A stretch of 64,000 nt of DNA from Haladaptatus sp. DJG-WS-42 (lineage in GTDB: Archaea; Halobacteriota; Halobacteria; Halobacteriales; Halococcaceae). The notes below the pieces were generated by a model. The model saw nothing but the letters and a program-made list of their open reading frames with translations, searched no databases and had not been told where the DNA came from. The translations under genes were made by a program, and so were the position numbers. Location: the NCBI RefSeq assembly GCF_037198285.1, contig NZ_CP147243.1, forward strand, positions 2,658,422 to 2,722,421, written 5' to 3'. Within the stretch, counting starts at the first letter, position 1; each line of letters begins with the position of its first letter. Below, piece after piece: positions 53,692 through 62,703 of this stretch.

Positions 53692-54905
53692 AGGCCGAGT
53701 TGCTTCGCAATCGTGTTTAGCTGAATTTCGTCTGTTCCTTCCACGATACGAAGGATTCGCGCAAGGTGGAGGTGATCCATGAACGGGTTTTCCTCTGCGA
53801 CGCCGTTGCCACCGTGAACCTGCACCGCGTCGTCTGCGAGTTGCCAGTAGGCGTCCGTCGCAAGCCATTTGAACGCAGACGACGCCTGTATCGCGTCTTC
53901 GTCGCGTGCCATCAGCCACGCACAACGAAGCCCCGCAGCCGCTGCAGCATCGAGCCGTGCCTTCCCGCGAGCGATTTTCGCAGAAATTTGCTGGAACTCG
54001 CCAATGGGCTGGCCGAACGCTTCGCGGTCGTTCGCGTAGGAAACACACTCGTCTACGAGGTGACTGGCGTAGCCCACGGCTTCGGCACCGAGCTCAAGGC
54101 GGCCGAGCGAGAGGAAGTCCATCGCGGTGTAGAACGCCTCATCGACCGCCCCAAGCACGCGCGAATCAGGGACGCGAACCTCGTCAAAGATGAGTTCTGC
54201 CTGCATACCTTCCATGCCGACGGCGTTGTTCATCGAGCCAAGTTCGTACTCGTCCGCTTCGACGATAAAGCACGTAATGCCGCCGTAGCGTCCCGCTGTT
54301 TCTTGAGGCGTCGTCCGCGCGAACACCTGCACGAAGTCGGCGTAGGGTGCGTTCGTAATCCACTGCTTTCGGCCGGTTATCACCCACTCTTCGCCTTGCT
54401 TTCGCGCCGTCGTCTGCATATTTGGAGAGTCTGAGCCAGCCCCGGGTTCGGTCTGTGCGAACGCCGTCGATTGCTCGCCGCGGACGACTGGTTTCAGGTA
54501 GGTCTCGGTTTGCGTTGCATCCGCCTGCAGTAAGAGTGGCTTTGGCCCCTCTGGCCCGGCGAGAATATGACGGGTGAGACCGGTTCCTTTGGCGGCAACA
54601 TGTTTTTTCGCGCGATACCACGTCACCGTCGAGACGCCTTCGCCACCCACGCGTTCGGGCAAATTCATCGCGTAGAAACCTGCGTCTGCGCTCTTCTTGC
54701 GGATGGTCTCGACCGCATCGAGCACTTCGGGAACGAGCCGTCCGTCCGTTTCGTGTTGCAATCGCGGATTGGCGTACACCTCACCCAACTCGGCTTCGAG
54801 TGGTCTGACTTCGCGTTCGATGAATTGGTCGAGGCTCTGGCGGATGAGTCGGGTTTCTTCGTCCACTTCGAAAGAAACCCCGCCGTGGTTGTTTTCTGCG
54901 GGCAT
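53688..54905 (-). CDS. Acyl-CoA dehydrogenase (second copy)
   Basis: Product of 405 residues with FAQTEPGAGSD, WITNAPYADF, QVHGGNGVAEENPF and the catalytic Glu in RIVEGTDEIQLN. It has diverged from the dehydrogenase at 47620, so a different chain length or branched substrate is likely. It is divergent from the CoA transferase gene, with an 83-base shared promoter region containing AGTTAACGTT. Confidence 0.93.
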   Translation of the reverse strand: MPAENNHGGVSFEVDEETRLIRQSLDQFIEREVRPLEAELGEVYANPRLQHETDGRLVPEVLDAVETIRKKSADAGFYAMNLPERVGGEGVSTVTWYRAKKHVAAKGTGLTRHILAGPEGPKPLLLQADATQTETYLKPVVRGEQSTAFAQTEPGAGSDSPNMQTTARKQGEEWVITGRKQWITNAPYADFVQVFARTTPQETAGRYGGITCFIVEADEYELGSMNNAVGMEGMQAELIFDEVRVPDSRVLGAVDEAFYTAMDFLSLGRLELGAEAVGYASHLVDECVSYANDREAFGQPIGEFQQISAKIARGKARLDAAAAAGLRCAWLMARDEDAIQASSAFKWLATDAYWQLADDAVQVHGGNGVAEENPFMDHLHLARILRIVEGTDEIQLNTIAKQLGL

Positions 54906-54988
54906 GACGCTACCAACACAGGTTGAGGAGTTAACGTTCAGGGGCGTCCCGGCACGACCATTAAGTAACCTCCACGTGAGGTGCGAGC

Positions 54989-56146
54989 ATGGATCTCTCT
55001 GGTGTTCGCATCCTCGATTTAACTCGACTCCTGCCCGGTCCCTACGCCACCCAACTCCTCTCTGACCTCGGCGCAGATGTCATCAAAGTTGAGGACACCG
55101 GCGCGGGCGACTACGCGCGAGCAATGGCGCCACTCACCGACGAGGGCATCGGCGCGGTGTTCGACGGCGTGAATCGCGGCAAACGAAGCGTCGCCATCGA
55201 CCTGAAAGCAGCCGCTGGACAGGAAGCGTTCTACAAACTCGTCGAAAGTGCAGACGTAGTGTTTGAAAGCTTTCGCCCGGGCGTCACAGAACGGTTGGGA
55301 ATCGACTACGACACGCTCACTGAGCGCAACCCGAAACTCGTCTACTGCTCGTTGTCTGGGTTCGGACAGACCGGCCCGCTTGCAGACGCCGTTGGCCACG
55401 ACTTGAATTATATCGGCCTCGCAGGGATGCTCGATATGACCCGCGAAGACGAGACGTCGAAGCCCCAAATTCCGGGCTACCCGACAGCGGACATGGCTGG
55501 CGGCCTCTTTTGTGCGTTCTCCATCGTAAGCGGCCTTCTCTCACGCGAACTCGGTAACGGTGGAAGCTACGTTGACGTGTCGATGACCGATGTCGTCCTC
55601 TCGTTTTCTCACGCCCTCGCCGCCCCCGCCTTCGACGGTGAGACGCCGCGGCCGGGCGAAACGATGCTCACCGGCGAGTACCCGTGGTACGACGTGTACG
55701 CCGCGAAAGACGGCTACGTAACGCTCGCCGCGCTCGAACCGAAGTTCTGGGAAGCCTTCTGTGAGGCAGTCGGTAGAACCGACCTCATCGCTGCCCACAT
55801 GACCGAGGACCCGGCAGAGCGCGAGGCCCTCCGCGAGGAGCTCTCGAACCTCTTTGCCGGGAAAACGCGTGACGAGTGGGTCGACCTCCTCAGCGCTGTG
55901 GACGCCGCCTTCGGCGGGGTGTACACGCTCACCGAAGCCCTCAACCACCCACAAATCGCATCTCGCATCGTCAAACGACCCGAAGACGGCCGCCCGCGCA
56001 TCGGCTTCCCGGCCGTCACCGACCGAACCCCTGAGACGGACGAATCGCTTCCCGCACAGGGCGAACACACCGAAGCGGTGCTGCGAGACGTGGGTCTCTC
56101 GCCGTTCAACATCGACACACTGCGCCGCGACGGCGTTATCGACTGA
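54989..56146 (+). CDS. CaiB/BaiF family CoA transferase
   Basis: Product of 385 residues of class III CoA transferases (including alpha-methylacyl-CoA racemase): GVRILDLTRLLPGPYATQLL, NRGKRSVAIDLK, the catalytic Asp in GYPTADMAGG and MLTGEYPWYDVYAAKDGYVT. It either transfers CoA between acids or epimerises 2-methylacyl-CoA; the sequence does not separate these. It is followed 42 bases later by an LLM oxidoreductase gene in the same orientation. Confidence 0.93.
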   Translation: MDLSGVRILDLTRLLPGPYATQLLSDLGADVIKVEDTGAGDYARAMAPLTDEGIGAVFDGVNRGKRSVAIDLKAAAGQEAFYKLVESADVVFESFRPGVTERLGIDYDTLTERNPKLVYCSLSGFGQTGPLADAVGHDLNYIGLAGMLDMTREDETSKPQIPGYPTADMAGGLFCAFSIVSGLLSRELGNGGSYVDVSMTDVVLSFSHALAAPAFDGETPRPGETMLTGEYPWYDVYAAKDGYVTLAALEPKFWEAFCEAVGRTDLIAAHMTEDPAEREALREELSNLFAGKTRDEWVDLLSAVDAAFGGVYTLTEALNHPQIASRIVKRPEDGRPRIGFPAVTDRTPETDESLPAQGEHTEAVLRDVGLSPFNIDTLRRDGVID

Positions 56147-56188
56147 CCGGCCACCAAGAGTTATTTGCCCGGCGCGAGGAGTGCAACC

Positions 56189-57172
56189 ATGCGACTTGGC
56201 CTGTTACTGCCGCACATTGGTACCGTCAATCCGACAGAGCTTGCAGTTCGCGCAGAGGACTTGGGTTATGGCTCCGTCTGGCTCGGGGAACTCTGGGGAT
56301 CTGACTCGACGATTCAGCTCACTGCTATCGCCGGAGAGACCGACGATATCGAGATTGGCACGGCGATTCTCAACGTTTTCTCGCGCTCGCCTGCCGTCCT
56401 CGCCATGACCGCCGCCACGTTAGACCGCGTCTCAGATGGCCGGTTCACCCTCGGCCTCGGGACGAGCACGCCAAAGGCAATCGAAGACCTCCATGGCATG
56501 CCCTTCGACCGCCCTGTGCGCCGCTCGCACGAAACCATCGAACTCGTCAAACAGTTCCTCGGCGGCGGCGACGAGCGCGTGAACTACGACGGTGAACTAT
56601 TCGAGACAAAGGACTTCCCGCCGCTTGACGCCGACGTTGAGGTGTACCACGCCGCGCTCGGCCCCGCAAACCGCCGCGTGGTTGCGCGCCTCGCAGACGG
56701 GTGGATTCCACACAACATTCCGTTCCCGCACGTAGAAGCGGCGTTCGAGTACGTCGCAGAACACGCAGAGAAGGCGGGCCGCGACCCGGACGACATCACC
56801 GTCGCGCCCTACATTCCGTCTGCCGTGAGCGACGACGAGGCGGAAGCCCACGACGCGATTCGGGGACACATCGCGTACTACGTCGGCAGTGGGAAGGGCT
56901 ACCAACGCGCCGTCGCCCAGTTGTTCCCCGAGGAAGCAGACGCCGTCGCAGACGCGTGGCGCAGCGGTGACCGCAAAGGTGCGGCGGCCGAAGTCACAGA
57001 CGAGATGGTGGCAGCCCTCGGCGTCTCTGGGACGCCCGAACAGGCACGCGACCGACTCCGCGATGTGATAGCGAATCCGGCCATCGACCGGCCGCTCATC
57101 ACCATTCCGAATCAGACAGCTGAACAGTTAGCCGAACAGACGATTGAGGCGCTATCGCCGTCGAATCTCTGA
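56189..57172 (+). CDS. LLM class F420/flavin-dependent oxidoreductase
   Basis: Product of 327 residues from ATG 56189 (MRLGLLLPHIGTVNPTEL). The luciferase-like TIM barrel is recognisable from LGYGSVWLGELWG, IEIGTAILNVFSRSPAVLAM and FTLGLGTSTPKAIEDLHG. Such enzymes in haloarchaea mostly use coenzyme F420 (methylenetetrahydromethanopterin reductase-like group). It resembles the enzyme at 61070-62086 in outline. The substrate is unknown. Confidence 0.92.
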   Translation: MRLGLLLPHIGTVNPTELAVRAEDLGYGSVWLGELWGSDSTIQLTAIAGETDDIEIGTAILNVFSRSPAVLAMTAATLDRVSDGRFTLGLGTSTPKAIEDLHGMPFDRPVRRSHETIELVKQFLGGGDERVNYDGELFETKDFPPLDADVEVYHAALGPANRRVVARLADGWIPHNIPFPHVEAAFEYVAEHAEKAGRDPDDITVAPYIPSAVSDDEAEAHDAIRGHIAYYVGSGKGYQRAVAQLFPEEADAVADAWRSGDRKGAAAEVTDEMVAALGVSGTPEQARDRLRDVIANPAIDRPLITIPNQTAEQLAEQTIEALSPSNL

Positions 57173-57258
57173 ATTAGTGATAGTACTGTTTTCTGATTAA
57201 TCACTCCTTAGACCCCGATTTACGGGGTGCATAGGAAAGGGGATAGCCTGATTTTGCC

Positions 57259-57933
57259 ATGATGATGACGAAGAAAACCCGCCGCCGCTTCCTCCAAGTG
57301 ACAGGCAGTGCAATCGCAGTCGGCCTCGCCGGCTGTTCTGGCAACAGTGGTGAAGGCGAGACCACTGAGAACGACACGACCACGGAAGGCGACATGACGA
57401 CCACCGAGGACAACATGACGACCACCGAAAACGCCACCACCACCGAGGCTGCGATGGAAGGCCCCGGCGGAGAGGACGGAGAGCACTGGCACGGTGCGAT
57501 GTACCTCGAAGTCGACGGCGAGCGCATGAACCTCTCGACCGAGACGTTCGTGGACGACGAAAACCTCGAACCGTTCCACTTCCACACCGAGAAGAACAAC
57601 AACAACAAGTGGCACCTCTCAGAGGAAGCCGTCACGCTCGGTGAAGGCCTCAATCAGGTGCCGAACATCAGCTACCAGAAGATGGGCGAGAACTCGTCGC
57701 TCACCGTGGACGGCGAAACCTATGACTCGAGCGACTTTAACACGAACATCGCCATCCAGCAGCGCGACGTGACCATCGACCCAACCCAGTATCAGGTCAA
57801 AGACGGCGACATCTTCTGGGTCATGATTTCGACCGACGGCAGCGAACCAACGCCGAACCTTGAAGGTGGCGTCGAAGAAGACGACTCGACCGACAACTCA
57901 ACGGAAACCACGACGACGGAGATGAACAGCTAA
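57259..57933 (+). CDS. Tat-exported lipoprotein with Thr/Glu-rich repeats
   Basis: Product of 224 residues. A twin-arginine leader (RRRFLQVTGS) ends in the lipobox LAGC, so it is exported folded and lipid-anchored. Residues about 35-68 are a low-complexity linker of imperfect TTTE repeats with Asn-x-Thr sites that may be glycosylated. The mature domain has HWHGAMYLEVDGERM, HFHTEKNNNNKWHL and SSLTVDGETY, rich in His, suggesting metal binding. The C-terminus returns to Thr/Glu repeats. No family is named. Confidence 0.85.
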   Translation: MMMTKKTRRRFLQVTGSAIAVGLAGCSGNSGEGETTENDTTTEGDMTTTEDNMTTTENATTTEAAMEGPGGEDGEHWHGAMYLEVDGERMNLSTETFVDDENLEPFHFHTEKNNNNKWHLSEEAVTLGEGLNQVPNISYQKMGENSSLTVDGETYDSSDFNTNIAIQQRDVTIDPTQYQVKDGDIFWVMISTDGSEPTPNLEGGVEEDDSTDNSTETTTTEMNS

Positions 57934-58009
57934 CCTCTCCGCCCTACGCAATCCCTTCGCCCTCCGGGATTTTCACGCACCTCACCATACATCGGCCATG
58001 AGCCGCGGC

Positions 58010-58429
58010 TCAGAACGAAAACAGGTCGATGCCGCCGGTCACGCCAATGACCTGTCCCGTGATGTAACTCGCTTGCTCGCTCGACAAGTAGGCAATCAGG
58101 TTCGACACGTCGCGTTCGCGGCCGAGTTTCTGCATCGGCGTTGCTTTGCGAATGCGCTCGAACATCGGATTCGTCGCTGCTAATTCTTCGGATGAGAGGT
58201 CTGCGAGCGCATCCATCACGATGTTCGGCGTGATGATGTTGCAGGTGACGGCGTGAGCAGTCCCACCCGCCGCTCGAATCTCGTTTGCAACCGTCTCTGC
58301 GGCTTCAGCCGCTACATCAAGAACGACGACGGTTGCGCCTTCTGCGGCGAGCACGCGACAATCTTCGCTTCCGATACGACCTGCGCCTCCGGTGACGAGG
58401 GCGGTTTTCCCAGACAGTCCGAAATCCAT
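58010..58429 (-). pseudogene. SDR gene with internal deletion of the catalytic core
   Basis: Starts normally (MDFGLSGKTALVTGGAGRIG) through the Rossmann segment to AVTCNI, then jumps to ITPNIVMDALADLSSEELAA and the normal C-terminal YLSSEQASYITGQVIGVTGG. The residues expected between, including NNAG, the catalytic Ser and YxxxK, are missing. The product would be 139 residues against about 250. The reading frame is kept across the junction, so a protein could be made, but it should be inactive as an SDR. Confidence 0.78.
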
Positions 58430-58472
58430 ATCCGGCGATTCACCGGGGTGTGTGTTAATCGTTTGGCAGGAC

Positions 58473-59156
58473 TCAGGCACGCAGGCCGACGATGCGGAGG
58501 ATTTCGCGCAGGTCGTCGATGACGTAATCAACCGCCGGGCCGTCTGTTGCACCGTAGGCAATGGTCGTGAGCCCCGCCTCGCGGCCGCCGACCATGTCGT
58601 GGCTGTAGCGGTCGCCAATCATCACGCTGCTGTCGGGTGAGACGCCCGCGCGCTCTAAGGCCGTCTGGAACATCGCTTGGTCTGGCTTTTTCTTGCCGAC
58701 TTCTTCGGAGGTTGTGACGTGGTCGAAGTGGCTGAGCACATCGAGCGTATCGAGAATCTGGCGGCCTTCGCGGTCGTCTACGTCGCTGATGACGCCAAGA
58801 TAGAGGCCTGCGTCATCGAGTACTTCGAGGGTTTCTTTTGCGCCGTCGTGGGGTCGAATCGTGCCGTAGGTCGCCGCTTCGAAGAGTGACTTCCACTCGG
58901 CTTCTGGAACCGTCCGGCCAAGGAGTTCGTCTACGGCGTACTGATACCCGGCTGCGGCAGGTCGATAGTTCGTCCCCTCCGTCCCACTGAAGTAGTCGCC
59001 AAGCGCGCTTCGCCACGTCGCTTTCGCGCCCTCATGGTCGGTAAGGTCGTGTGCGTCTGCGAGCAGGCGAATGAACTCGTCGTGGCCCTCTCTGACCGAC
59101 GAGAGGTCGAGCAGGACGCCACCGATATCGAAAAATACTGCGTCAAAGTCACTCAT
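58473..59156 (-). CDS. HAD family hydrolase
   Basis: Product of 227 residues from ATG 59156. Motif I FFDIGGVLLDL, motif II GVISDVDD, motif III Lys in KKKPDQAMF and motif IV MIGDRYSHDMVGG are all present, with a helical cap after motif I. The glycine-rich motif I (DIGGV) is typical of the dehalogenase/YjjG-like branch. The substrate is unknown. It lies 43 bases upstream of the deleted SDR in the same orientation. Confidence 0.9.
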   Translation of the reverse strand: MSDFDAVFFDIGGVLLDLSSVREGHDEFIRLLADAHDLTDHEGAKATWRSALGDYFSGTEGTNYRPAAAGYQYAVDELLGRTVPEAEWKSLFEAATYGTIRPHDGAKETLEVLDDAGLYLGVISDVDDREGRQILDTLDVLSHFDHVTTSEEVGKKKPDQAMFQTALERAGVSPDSSVMIGDRYSHDMVGGREAGLTTIAYGATDGPAVDYVIDDLREILRIVGLRA

Positions 59157-59206
59157 TGGTCGCACATAAGAAAACCGGGTACAAGAGGGTGTGGCTCTCG
59201 GCAGGG

Positions 59207-60166
59207 TCAGGGTGCGAGGCGAAACCGCCTGACACCGTCCACAATGGTTGACGTGACAACCCCCTGTTGCTCTAACCACAGCACCATGCCGTAGGATTCG
59301 GGTAACAAGGAACTGCGCTCGCGGTCAGTTCGGGCTCGCTCCGTGGCGACAGCGGCTCCGGTCTCGATGCCGGAATCGAGCAGCGTTGTGACCCACTCAC
59401 AAAGGTTGTCGAGGCTTGCACGCGACTGGGCTATCGACTCGTGAAACGACTCGTGTACCGGCCCGTGGCCAGGGTACACGCGGTCTATGTCGAGCGTTCC
59501 AAGGCGGTCTATCCCTTCGTAGAACGTTGGAATCGTCTCCCCAACGCCGTTGTCGAGACCGACGTGGAGGCCAACCGAACGGAACGGTTCGATGGCCATA
59601 TCACCGGAAAAGAGGGTGCGCGTCTCATCGAAGTCGGCCGCATAGCACAGGTGGTCTGCCTGATGGCCACCTGCGTGCACCGCGGTGTAGTCGAACCCAC
59701 CAATCGAAACCGTTTCACCCGGTTCAACCCACCGAGAAACGTCGGCAGGCGGAAGGAGCCGACGATTTCTCGTGAGCGAGCGAACCGACATCTCGACGGC
59801 GGCTGCAACGTCTTCGACGCCCGCTGCTTGTGCGTTCGTTTCGACGACAGCAGCGAGGTCGGCTTCGTCTCGGGCGAACCGCTGTTCGACGCTCGCGGGT
59901 GCGTAGAGGCGCGGTGACCCAGCATCGAGTACCGTCTCGACCTGTCCGATGTGGTCTACGTGTGGGTGGGTGATGACGAGGTGGTCGATGTCGGCGGGTG
60001 CGAAGCCAACCGCGCCGAGTCCGTCGCGCAGTATTTCGCGGGCGTCCTCACCGGGCGTTCCGGCATCGAACAACACCGTCTCCGGGCCATCGACCAGATA
60101 GGCCGCGACGTGGCCCGGCTCCCAGTCAACCGGAAATTCGATGCGGTGGACGGCGGGGACAGTCAT
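59207..60166 (-). CDS. MBL-fold metallo-hydrolase
   Basis: Product of 319 residues: LVITHPHVDHIGQ (first metal motif), AVHAGGHQADHLCY, LFSGDM and YPGHGPVHES complete the binuclear site, and the C-terminal helical domain (GMVLWLEQQGVVTS) resembles the winged part of LACTB2-like hydrolases. It is divergent from the SDR/LLM operon and may share its regulation. The substrate is unknown. Confidence 0.91.
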   Translation of the reverse strand: MTVPAVHRIEFPVDWEPGHVAAYLVDGPETVLFDAGTPGEDAREILRDGLGAVGFAPADIDHLVITHPHVDHIGQVETVLDAGSPRLYAPASVEQRFARDEADLAAVVETNAQAAGVEDVAAAVEMSVRSLTRNRRLLPPADVSRWVEPGETVSIGGFDYTAVHAGGHQADHLCYAADFDETRTLFSGDMAIEPFRSVGLHVGLDNGVGETIPTFYEGIDRLGTLDIDRVYPGHGPVHESFHESIAQSRASLDNLCEWVTTLLDSGIETGAAVATERARTDRERSSLLPESYGMVLWLEQQGVVTSTIVDGVRRFRLAP

Positions 60167-60250
60167 TGACCCGGTTGTCGCCCGTCGCGCCGAAAAGGGT
60201 TCGGCTTTCGGTGGCTTCTGCCGAACCCAAGTTTATTGCACCAGAACCGC

Positions 60251-60270
60251 AACCAGTAAACTGGTTTACT
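60251..60270. promoter_or_regulatory. Overlapping double palindrome, candidate operator
   Basis: The 20 bases AACCAGTAAACTGGTTTACT contain two perfect 7-bp dyads that overlap: AACCAGT-AA-ACTGGTT (60251-60266) and AGTAAAC-TG-GTTTACT (60255-60270). They lie 33-52 bases before the SDR ATG and just after a TTTATT element, an ideal place for a repressor to block initiation. TetR-type dimers commonly bind such sites; the regulator is unknown. Confidence 0.55.
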
Positions 60271-60302
60271 ATGGTACGCGACCACAAAACGAGGCTAGCC
60301 CG

Positions 60303-61073
60303 ATGACGGGCCAGTTCAGCGTTTCCGGCCAGACGGCGCTCATCACGGGCGCCTCAAGCGGTATCGGGAAGGTAATCGCAGAGCAGTTCGCCGCAGACGG
60401 CGCGAACGTCGTCATCTGCTCGCGCGAACGCGACAACGTTCAACCCGTCGCAGACGGCATCACCGACGCGGGCGGCGAGGCGCTCGCCGTCGAGTGTGAC
60501 GTGACCGACCGCGAAGCCGTAAACGCCGTCGTCGCGGCAACCGTCGAGACGTTCGGTGGCGTGAACACGCTCGTGAACAACGCAGGAGCCTCGTTCATGG
60601 CCAACTTCGAGGACATTTCTGAAAACGGCTGGAAGACGATTGTGGACATCAATCTTCATGGAACCTACCACTGCTCGCAAGCTGCAGGCGCGGTCATGCG
60701 CGAGCGCGGCGGTGGCTCGATTGTCAACATCGCCAGCGTCGCCGGGACGCTCGGGTCGCCTTACATGAGCCACTACGGTGCGGCGAAAGCGGCGGTCATC
60801 AACCTCACCAAGTCGCTTTCCTTCGAGTGGGCAGACGACGACGTGCGCGTAAACGGCATCGCCCCCGGCTTCGTCGCCACGCCCGGCGTCGAAAGTCAGA
60901 TGGGCGTCACCGGCGAGAACATCGACCGAACCGAGGTCAAACGCCGGATTGGCGTGAGCGAAGAGATTGCGGACATCGCTCAGTTCCTCGCAAGCCCAGC
61001 CTCGTCGTACATCGTCGGCGAAACGCTTACCGCACAAGGTGTCCCGCAGATTCTAGAGAGTCCAGAGATATGA
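60303..61073 (+). CDS. SDR oxidoreductase
   Basis: Complete classical SDR of 256 residues from ATG 60303: TGASSGIG, NNAG, catalytic Ser in NIASVAG and YGAAK, followed by VNGIAPGFVATPG. Its stop overlaps the start of the F420-type oxidoreductase (ATGA), so the two act in one pathway. The double palindrome upstream implies control by a dedicated repressor. The substrate is not known. Confidence 0.93.
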   Translation: MTGQFSVSGQTALITGASSGIGKVIAEQFAADGANVVICSRERDNVQPVADGITDAGGEALAVECDVTDREAVNAVVAATVETFGGVNTLVNNAGASFMANFEDISENGWKTIVDINLHGTYHCSQAAGAVMRERGGGSIVNIASVAGTLGSPYMSHYGAAKAAVINLTKSLSFEWADDDVRVNGIAPGFVATPGVESQMGVTGENIDRTEVKRRIGVSEEIADIAQFLASPASSYIVGETLTAQGVPQILESPEI

Positions 61074-62086
61074 GTGACGTTGCCTACGACGTGTTCCTCC
61101 CGGTCGCCGCACAGCCGAGCGTGAAGTCGCTCGTCGCCCAAACAAAACGCGCAGAAGACCTCGGTTACGAGTGGGCGTGGCTCCCCGAGACGTGGGGCAG
61201 AGACGCCGTCACGACGCTCGCCACGATTGCTCATGAGACCGTCGAAATCGGCATCGGAACGAGCATCATGCCCGTCTACTCGCGTTCGCCCGCTCTGATT
61301 GGCCAGACTGCCGCGACGCTGCAAGAGGTCTCAGACGGCCGCTTCCGCCTCGGCCTCGGCCCGAGTGGGCCAATCGTCATCGAAGGCTGGCACGGCCAGT
61401 CGTTCGACCGCCCGCTTCGCTACACGCGCGAGACCATCGACATCGTCAAACTCGTTCTCTCGGGCGAAACGGTGGACTACGACGGTGACATCTTCAATCT
61501 CGGCGGATTCAGACTGCGCTGTGACCCGCCCGAAGTCCCGCCGGGCATCGACGCTGCAGGCATGGGACCGAAATCTGTCGAACTCGCCGGTCGCTTCGCG
61601 GACGGGTGGCACGCGCTGATGTTCACCGAACAGGGGCTCAAAGACCGCCTCGAAGACCTCAGACGCGGCGCGAAACTCGCGGGCAGGGACCCGGACGACA
61701 TCCGCGTGAACGTCGGTCTCGGATGTTGTGTCCTCGACGACGCAGAACACGCCCGCGACCTCGCCCGCCAGCACCTCGCGTTCTACATCGGCGGGATGGG
61801 CACGTTCTATCGCGATTCACTCGCCCGACAGGGCTGGGAAGATGTGGCGATGACCGTCTCTGAAGAGTGGTCCAATCGCAACCGCGAGGCTGCACTCGAA
61901 GCCATTCCAGACGAATTGCTTGACCAGATGTCGGCTGCGGGGACGAAAGAGCAGGCAAAAGAGAGCATCGAACGCTTCGCGAGCATCGACGGCGTGGACG
62001 CGATTAGCGTCTCGTTCCCACGCGGGGCAGAGCAAGAAGAGATCAATGCGACGCTCGACGCGCTCGCGCCCGATTCTACTGCGTAA
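61070..62086 (+). CDS. LLM class F420-dependent oxidoreductase (TIGR04024-like)
   Basis: Product of 338 residues from ATG 61070 (MSDVAYDVFLPVAAQPSVKS). Barrel segments AEDLGYEWAWLPETWGRD, VEIGIGTSIMPVYSRSPALI and FRLGLGPSGPIVIEGWHG match haloarchaeal F420-dependent enzymes of the luciferase-like group. It is translationally coupled to the SDR. Its 3' end overlaps msrA by 11 bases in a convergent arrangement. Confidence 0.92.
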   Translation: MSDVAYDVFLPVAAQPSVKSLVAQTKRAEDLGYEWAWLPETWGRDAVTTLATIAHETVEIGIGTSIMPVYSRSPALIGQTAATLQEVSDGRFRLGLGPSGPIVIEGWHGQSFDRPLRYTRETIDIVKLVLSGETVDYDGDIFNLGGFRLRCDPPEVPPGIDAAGMGPKSVELAGRFADGWHALMFTEQGLKDRLEDLRRGAKLAGRDPDDIRVNVGLGCCVLDDAEHARDLARQHLAFYIGGMGTFYRDSLARQGWEDVAMTVSEEWSNRNREAALEAIPDELLDQMSAAGTKEQAKESIERFASIDGVDAISVSFPRGAEQEEINATLDALAPDSTA

Positions 62087-62618
62087 CCAGTTCGCCAAAC
62101 TGCTTTCGCACCTTATCGAGTTTCGGCGGAATCGTCACCGCACAGTAGCCCTGATTCGGGTTTTTCTCGTAGAAGTCCTGGTGGTACTCCTCTGCGTCGT
62201 AGTAGGTTCCAAGCGGTTCTACCTCGGTGACGATTGGGTCGTCGTAGGTCCCAGCGGCTTCGAGTTCGTCGATGACTGCTTGGGCGCGCTCGCGCTGTTC
62301 CTCGTCGTGATAGAAGATGGCCGAGCGATACTGCGTGCCAACGTCGTTGCCCTGCCGATTGAGCGTGGTCGGATCGTGAACGGTGAAAAACACTCGCAGG
62401 AGGTCGATGTAGGTGAGGTCATCGGTGTCGTAGGTGACCTGAATCGCCTCCGCGTGGCCGGTCGTTCCCGAGCAGATTTGCTCGTAGGTCGGATTTTCTG
62501 TCTCGCCGCCGGTGTACCCGGAGGTCACGTCGGTCACGCCGCGCAGTTCTTTGAACGCCGCTTCAACACACCAGAAACAGCCACCAGCGAACGTCGCTGT
62601 GGCCAGTGAGTCGGACAT
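62076..62618 (-). CDS. msrA: Peptide methionine sulfoxide reductase MsrA
   Basis: Reduces S-methionine sulfoxide in proteins. The 180-residue protein has the catalytic motif GCFWC, GYTGGETENPTYEQ, GHAEAIQVTYD and EYHQDFYEKNPNQGYC (resolving region). All positions typical of functional MsrA are present. No msrB is adjacent. The short overlap with the LLM gene is tail to tail. Confidence 0.96.
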   Translation of the reverse strand: MSDSLATATFAGGCFWCVEAAFKELRGVTDVTSGYTGGETENPTYEQICSGTTGHAEAIQVTYDTDDLTYIDLLRVFFTVHDPTTLNRQGNDVGTQYRSAIFYHDEEQRERAQAVIDELEAAGTYDDPIVTEVEPLGTYYDAEEYHQDFYEKNPNQGYCAVTIPPKLDKVRKQFGELVTQ

Positions 62619-62703
62619 GGCTGTCCATTGGCGCTCCTGACGTAAGAACGCAAGGCCTCAAGGTGAGAGCGTTTAAGGTCGCGCCCTCGGAATCTGCGTG
62701 CAA

